The translations under genes were made by a program, and so were the position numbers. A DNA stretch of 59,786 bases, from the NCBI GenBank assembly GCA_021787735.1, contig JAJYLL010000015.1:1-59786 (forward strand), in the 5' to 3' direction. Shown piece after piece: positions 55,302 through 59,786 of this stretch; position 1 is the first letter of the stretch, and every line of letters begins with the position of its first letter. Below the pieces are notes generated by a model. The model had not been told where the DNA came from. It saw only the letters and a list, made by a program, of their open reading frames with translations, and searched no databases. Source of the stretch: Acidobacteriota bacterium. GTDB taxonomy: Bacteria > Acidobacteriota > Terriglobia > UBA7540.

Positions 55302-55904
55302 TCAGTTTTTCGCTTCCAAGGCCACGACAATTTCCTCGGTGCGCCGTACGCACCCCATGCGAGGAAAAATCCGCTCGATAGTATTGGCGTGGCTCTCGGG
55401 CGTGAGTCCGGCCATCGCGTCCTCGGCGAAGACTTGCTCGTACCCGCGCTCATACGCATCGCGAGCCGTGCTTTCCACGCCAATCTCCGTTGCGATGCCG
55501 CATAGGATGATGGTCGAAAGCCCGCGCCGGCGCAGTTGCAGGTCGAGATCCGTTCCGTAGAAAGCTCCCCATTGCCGTTTGAAAATCAGGATGTCGCCCG
55601 GCTGCTGACCGAGTTCAGGAACGAAATCGCTCCAATCGGTCGGCAGCTGACCGGCTACTCGCATGGGTTGGTCGGTCGTTTGATGGAGGCGGTCGGCCCC
55701 ATCCGGCGAACCGCCTACGTGGACCAAGACGGGCTGCGCTCCCGCTCGGCGAGCCGCGGCGAGCAATCGCGCGGCGTTGGCGACTACACCTGGAAACGAA
55801 GGCGATGCGCCGGGCATCTTCGCGATTCCCTTCTGCAGATCAATCACCACGACGGCAGTCCGGCGTGGATCAAGCTTAGGTTCACTCATCTTTTGCTCCT
55901 CCAT
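55302..55904 (-). CDS. Cysteine hydrolase, isochorismatase family
   Basis: 200 residues. The Asp-Lys-Cys triad is visible: Asp in VVVIDLQKG, Lys in LIFKRQWGAFYGT, Cys in IILCGIATEIGVESTARDA. These enzymes hydrolyse isochorismate or amide bonds (nicotinamidase-like); the exact substrate is unclear. Start at 55904 or an ATG five codons later. It is the last gene of the minus-strand MarR/ABC/MFS cluster. Confidence 0.8.
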   Translation of the reverse strand: MEEQKMSEPKLDPRRTAVVVIDLQKGIAKMPGASPSFPGVVANAARLLAAARRAGAQPVLVHVGGSPDGADRLHQTTDQPMRVAGQLPTDWSDFVPELGQQPGDILIFKRQWGAFYGTDLDLQLRRRGLSTIILCGIATEIGVESTARDAYERGYEQVFAEDAMAGLTPESHANTIERIFPRMGCVRRTEEIVVALEAKN

Positions 55905-55943
55905 TCCGATTCATTGCACGAGGCCGCGTGCCTTCACCGATCT

Positions 55944-57539
55944 TCAAGTCTTACTCTTTTCCGTTGCTTCGGCCTTCTTCTTGAACTGCGGTCTATGCAT
56001 GAGCCAGACCAGAGGCGAAACGAGCACAAACATGGCGGCCATAATCCGAAATTCATCCAGGTAGCTCAGGACCGAGGCTTGATGCTGGACGATGGAATAA
56101 AGCTTCTGCAAGGCTTGCTGAGCCGCCGTGTAAGGGTCAGTGCCGCTCCGAAAAAAGTGGCTCTGCAAGGCGGAAAGGAAATTCTCCATCTTGGAATTAG
56201 TGAAAGTCAAATGGTCCACCAGGTAGGTCTGATGCACCTGCTCGCCCCGCTCGAGGAGCGTGGCGGCAACTGAAATTCCGACGCTGGCCCCAATGTTCCG
56301 CGCCAGCGCAGTGATGCTGGTGGCGTAGCCCATTTCCTCATTCGGAATAGGATCCACGGTAATGGTCGAAAACGGCACGAAGACAAACGCCAAGCCCGCG
56401 CCCATGATGATCTGCGGCCAAAGGAAGTTCCACGGGCCGGCACTGGGGCTGAGAAACGAAAAGGTGAGCACGCCGACCGCTGAAACCATGATGCCGCCAA
56501 ATAACAGCTTCCGAATATCCCAATGGCGGCCAATCAGCAAACCGGCTATGGGCATCAGCGCCATAGTGGCTATTCCGCGCGGTGAGTTCCAGATGCCTGC
56601 GGTGATGGCGGGGAAATTCAGCATCTCCTGCATAAAGAGCGGCAAAAGCAAGATGCTTCCATAAAGTACGAAAAACAGAACCAGCGACAGGCCGACGCCG
56701 GCAGCGAAGGTGCGATATTTCAACAGCCGCAGATGGACCATGGGTTCGTGTGCTCGAAGCTCCCAAAGGATAAATGTCACAAGCGCGATCGCGGAAACAA
56801 TGGTCAAGACCACGATGTAGTGGGAACCAAACCAATCGGCTTCCTGACCTTTGTCGAGAACAATCTGCAGCGCGCCAATACCCACAACCAACATGCCGAC
56901 GCCCCAGAAATCAATGCCCTTCGTCGTGCGGCGAAAATACGGCGGATCGAAGACGAAGAGATTGACCAGGATTAGTCCCAGGATGCTGGTCGGCAAGTTG
57001 ATGAAGAACACCCAGCGCCAGGAATAGTCCGTCGTAAGCCAGCCGCCCAGCACCGGCGCCAGGATGGGCGCCACCACGATGCCAACTCCCCACATGGCCA
57101 TGGCCTTGCCGCGCTCTTCACGAGGGAAAGCTTCCAGCAGAATCGCCCGCGTGGTGGGCTGAAGCGCGCCGCCAAAAGCGCCTTGCAGCACCCGGCAAAG
57201 AATAAGTGCCGAAAGGCTGGGAGCGAACCCACAGAGCGCGCTTGCCACGCTGAACCCCGCAATAGCCGTCATCAGCAGCCTTTTTCGGCCGAAACGGCTT
57301 GCCAGCCATCCCGTGATCGGCAGAACCACGGCGTTCGAAACCAGATAGGAAGTGAGCACCCAGGTGGATTCATCAATCGTTGCGGAAAGATTCCCCGCGA
57401 TATAGGGCAGGCTGACGTTCACCGCTGACGTATCCACCAGCTCCATGATTACGCTGGACATGACGGCGCCGGTCACAAGCCAGCGTTGCACCGTCTGATC
57501 TCTGGCTTGAAGCGGTGAGGATGTGAGAGTCGCCGCCAT
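55944..57539 (-). CDS. DHA2-family drug exporter (EmrB/QacA-like MFS)
   Basis: 531 residues with about 14 membrane helices. VIMELVDTSAVNVSLPYIAG in TM1 carries the DxTxVNVALP motif of DHA2 exporters, RFGRKRLLM is the loop 2-3 motif, and LCRVLQGAFGGALQP is motif C. It extrudes drugs with proton antiport. It follows the wrecked ABC exporter and a MarR repressor, so the cluster is probably an inducible drug-resistance unit. No EmrA-type adaptor lies adjacent. Confidence 0.9.
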   Translation of the reverse strand: MAATLTSSPLQARDQTVQRWLVTGAVMSSVIMELVDTSAVNVSLPYIAGNLSATIDESTWVLTSYLVSNAVVLPITGWLASRFGRKRLLMTAIAGFSVASALCGFAPSLSALILCRVLQGAFGGALQPTTRAILLEAFPREERGKAMAMWGVGIVVAPILAPVLGGWLTTDYSWRWVFFINLPTSILGLILVNLFVFDPPYFRRTTKGIDFWGVGMLVVGIGALQIVLDKGQEADWFGSHYIVVLTIVSAIALVTFILWELRAHEPMVHLRLLKYRTFAAGVGLSLVLFFVLYGSILLLPLFMQEMLNFPAITAGIWNSPRGIATMALMPIAGLLIGRHWDIRKLLFGGIMVSAVGVLTFSFLSPSAGPWNFLWPQIIMGAGLAFVFVPFSTITVDPIPNEEMGYATSITALARNIGASVGISVAATLLERGEQVHQTYLVDHLTFTNSKMENFLSALQSHFFRSGTDPYTAAQQALQKLYSIVQHQASVLSYLDEFRIMAAMFVLVSPLVWLMHRPQFKKKAEATEKSKT

Positions 57540-57591
57540 CAGGTGAATGACCTCGAAAGAATCTGGCTCCTGGCTTTCCAGTTCGCGCGCG

Positions 57592-58294
57592 CTATCGCGC
57601 TAGGTTTGGATACAATCGGGATGCCAGGCTCGTCAACGCAAGCGTTATCGCCGCTAGTACGACGAAGTCCAGACCGATTCCGTATAGGCTGCGGCCACCC
57701 ACGACCATCAGGGTGCGCATTGCGTCCACCTCGTACGTCAGGGGATTGAGCCGCGCCGCCACCTTTAGCCACTCTGGCATCATGGAGATTGGATAGACGG
57801 CGTTGCTGGCGAAAAACAATGGCATCGTCAATATCTGCCCGATGCCCATGAACCGTTCCCGCGTTTTCACGATGCAGGCGACGATGAGCGAGAACGTTGC
57901 AAACGCCGCCGCGCCCAGTGTGACCGCCACGGCGACGCCTGCGAGGGAGACAGGCTGCCAATCGATCTTCACGCCCAGCAGCCACGCCAACAGATAGACT
58001 ATGGCCGCCTGCGGCAGCCCCCGTACTCCGGCGGACAACGCCTTGCCGAGCACGAGCGCCATGCGGGAGGCGGGGCTCACCAGCAACTTGTGGACGATCC
58101 CCAGATCGCGCTCCCAGATCACCGCAATGCCGTAAAAGATGGCAATAAATAGCACGCTCTGAGCCAGCACCCCCGGCGCCGTTCGGTCCCAGCAGGCCAA
58201 ACACCTCGCCCCCGGCGACACACAAGTCCAAGCAGTCCACGGCGGTCAGGTCACCAAAACGCCTCGTCAACAAGGTAGTCTCGATGAGGTTCAT
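57592..58294 (-). pseudogene. ABC exporter ATPase-permease deletion chimera
   Basis: From 58294 the frame encodes the start of a DrrA-type ATPase: [20 protein letters not shown], then [11 protein letters not shown]. At the Walker A motif, before its lysine, the sequence jumps with a frame change into the C-terminal half of a DrrB-type ABC-2 permease ([40 protein letters not shown]). Most of the ATPase and the first helices of the permease are gone. One deletion therefore joined two adjacent genes near 58165-58175. The product cannot hydrolyse ATP. It begins ten bases after the marR-like gene stop. Confidence 0.75.
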
Positions 58295-58304
58295 CAGAGT
58301 GCCT

Positions 58305-58787
58305 TTACCAATCTGTTGGCGCCGCCACTCGCATAAACTCCTCGCGCAACGCTCGCAGGGCGCGCTGGATGATGGCGCAGTCGTCGTCACCGAGCGAGGC
58401 CATAACTTCCGACAAGCGTCTTTCCGTAGCTTGCCGCGCCGCGGAAACAGTCTTCTCGCCGCGTCCGCTGATCGAAAGTGCCACCGTGCGGCGATTGCCG
58501 GGAGGGATTCGCCGAACCGCCAAGCCCTTTCGCACTAATCCTTCTACCAGCTGCGAGGTTGCCGGTCGAGACAGCCCAAGGAATTCGGCGACTGCCGAAA
58601 GCGATGTTCCCGGCTCGCGACTCACGAACGCTAACGCGCGAAACTGCGGCACGGAGAGATCCGACCCACGGTGCCGGCGCATCTGGGCACGGATAAACTG
58701 CATGACGGTTGGAACGGTCTCAAGAATCTCCGCCGCGCAGCCCTTGGAGGAGCCTGCCGAATTAGTTCGATGTTGCAACTGTTTCAT
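58305..58787 (-). CDS. MarR-family transcriptional regulator
   Basis: 160 residues with the MarR winged helix: [20 protein letters not shown], then [28 protein letters not shown]. Such repressors dissociate from DNA on binding phenolic or drug ligands. It heads the minus-strand cluster (ABC chimera, DHA2 exporter, hydrolase), which it likely controls. Its start codon overlaps a GTTGCA repeat region. Confidence 0.85.
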   Translation of the reverse strand: MKQLQHRTNSAGSSKGCAAEILETVPTVMQFIRAQMRRHRGSDLSVPQFRALAFVSREPGTSLSAVAEFLGLSRPATSQLVEGLVRKGLAVRRIPPGNRRTVALSISGRGEKTVSAARQATERRLSEVMASLGDDDCAIIQRALRALREEFMRVAAPTDW

Positions 58788-58823
58788 ACTGCAACTCTAT
58801 CGCGCTCTTGGGCTCAAAGTCAA
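58772..58823 (-). promoter_or_regulatory. Promoter and operator candidate of the marR-like gene
   Basis: On the minus strand TTGACT (58818-58823) is a good -35; the matching -10 (GATAGA, 58796-58801) is weak. GTTGCAAC at 58772-58779 is a perfect 8-base palindrome, and a second GTTGCA lies about 10 bases upstream, flanking the ATG. Binding by MarR there would give autorepression. Confidence 0.35.
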
Positions 58824-59100
58824 CCGAGCCGAGAGCGCCATTCGGGCATATCGGCATGCAAGAACACAACCCTGCCCAAAGTCGCCACGTGATGATTCTA
58901 ATCAGGTTCTCTTGGGGACGTGGGTGCAGCGATATTCGCTTCGGAAGATAACTCCTGCAAGTCGCGCATCAGCCCTTCGAGTGATGCTACTGGAGGCGGC
59001 ATTGCCCTACCTGAAGTGTAAATTGCCAGCGTCAAACGCCAGACGGTGCAAAAGTGAGCCGCAGTCGGCGGGCTGAGCTGCGCTCTGTCTGAAGCCGCCG
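58788..59100. other. Intergenic region upstream of the marR-like gene
   Basis: About 313 bases. Apart from the promoter candidate I see nothing recognisable. Confidence 0.4.
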
Positions 59101-59400
59101 CTAATCCCTCGTGGCGACGATGGCTGGAGAGTGCGAGCCGATCTCGCCTGTCTCCACCCGGCCAAACCCGGCCTCATTGAGCCACCGCGTGTACTCGGCC
59201 AGCGTATAGGTGCTGCCTTCGTCGCTGTTGACCAACATATTGAGCGCGAACATCAGCGGAAACAGCGGCCCAGTGCGGTCATTGTTGGGAATCATGTCCA
59301 GGATCGGGACGCGGCCGCGGGTGCCGGAGGTTACAAAGCTTGGGACTTCCACAAGGTAGCTCCACTCTGACGGCGCAACGTTTACCTGGGGCATATCCAT
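59101..59400 (-). pseudogene. Methyltransferase C-terminal fragment
   Basis: 99 residues: RGRVPILDMIPNNDRTGPLF, PLMFALNMLVNSDEGSTYTL, then AEYTRWLNEAGFGRVE match the C-terminal end of O-methyltransferase-type (class I, dimerising) enzymes. The SAM-binding domain that should precede it is absent; upstream sequence is unrelated. It is therefore a truncated remnant, although its frame is open. Confidence 0.6.
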
Positions 59401-59786
59401 GACTCATGTAGAGGGTAACCACCATTCGCCAGTTCGCCGGAATCTGTCGAACTGTCGTTCCAAGGGTGCGTCTGCCCGAGGAATCTGCTTTCCCTCCCCT
59501 TCGCGAAAAGCAGATTCTTCGCTTCGCACAGAATGACAGTGCTTGGGTAGCTATAATAATTCATGGAACTGCGCAAGCACAATTCACCTTGACGATTTGT
59601 CGCTAGCCTTGATCGGAAATGCCTCGGCCCAGCCGTGTGGCCTTTGGGTCAGGCAGGATGCTGACGGGCCAGTTGAAATTCCACGCGCGGGGGATCGCAT
59701 CGACCAACCTTAGGGTCGCCCAAGACGGTCCCTGCTTTCGGACGGGGCAGCGTTAACCAATCGGCCTTGATAGATAGCCCTGAAAG
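59401..59786. other. Right edge of the window, no gene recognised
   Basis: Contains an 11-bp perfect inverted repeat, GAATCTGCTTT (59481-59491) and AAAGCAGATTC (59507-59517), with a 15-base loop, directly followed by the string CTTCGCACAGAATGACA. That resembles short dispersed intergenic repeats. No gene is visible to the window end. Confidence 0.4.

Noticed and set aside
59507..59540. Regulatory hairpin at the right edge
   Set aside because: The adjacent CTTCGCACAGAATGACA string looks like a dispersed intergenic repeat; no gene nearby to regulate.
1..59786. CRISPR array
   Set aside because: No regularly spaced direct repeats and no cas genes were seen.

Overview
The window reads as a chromosomal segment of a Gram-negative soil-type bacterium. 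The most likely source is a member of the Acidobacteriota, possibly a metagenome-assembled genome. This is an inference from gene content: tandem DUF507 genes, a bacillithiol deacetylase (bshB1), a TgpA-like transglutaminase, a MerR gene next to tRNA-Pro, a Tat-exported glycosidase-like protein with an ACS transporter, and RND efflux with an outer-membrane lipoprotein factor. No rRNA or other decisive phylogenetic marker is present.

Layout. 1-3.1 kb: end of a surface-polysaccharide locus (flippase C-terminus, then a zinc-ribbon/methyltransferase/kinase-like fusion). 3.18-6.24 kb: an IS66-family element whose 26-bp terminal inverted repeats enclose a frameshifted DUF1186/SEC-C passenger gene and a tnpB-tnpC deletion fusion. 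6.5-14.6 kb: a three-gene restriction-modification-type defence operon on the minus strand (Res-like nuclease/helicase, adenine-type methyltransferase, and a RelE-fold/UvrD helicase fusion). About 15.0-19.5 kb: a compact integrative element against tRNA-Asp, holding a small Cys-rich protein, an HUH endonuclease, an XRE repressor, a CCHC zinc-knuckle protein, a MerR-like excisionase and a tyrosine integrase. 20-25 kb: a secreted glycosidase-like protein coupled to a sugar-acid transporter, then a graveyard of mobile-element debris and tRNA-Val.

25.3-40 kb is the stable chromosomal core. It holds DUF507 twins, an M48 protease, DedA, BshB1 with a glutaredoxin-like protein, an SDR, a transglutaminase with an exported partner, rhamnose mutarotase behind a palindromic operator, and a glycan locus (epimerase, methyltransferase-GT2 fusion, GT39-like protein). 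It ends with a MerR regulator and two tRNA-Pro genes. 40.3-43.5 kb: a second integrative element against tRNA-Pro(CGG), with integrase and excisionase paralogous to those of the first. 43.5-45.2 kb: decayed DNA with an integrase pseudogene.

45.3-54.6 kb: an MdtABC-type RND efflux operon with its outer-membrane factor. 55.3-58.8 kb: a minus-strand cluster of a MarR repressor, an ABC exporter destroyed by an internal deletion, a DHA2 drug exporter and a cysteine hydrolase. The right edge carries a methyltransferase fragment and nothing else recognisable.

The candidates most worth testing as undescribed systems are the HUH/CCHC mini-element with matched repressor operators, the RelE-UvrD fusion linked to the restriction operon, and the IS66 passenger arrangement. 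All calls come from reading the sequence. No database search was run.
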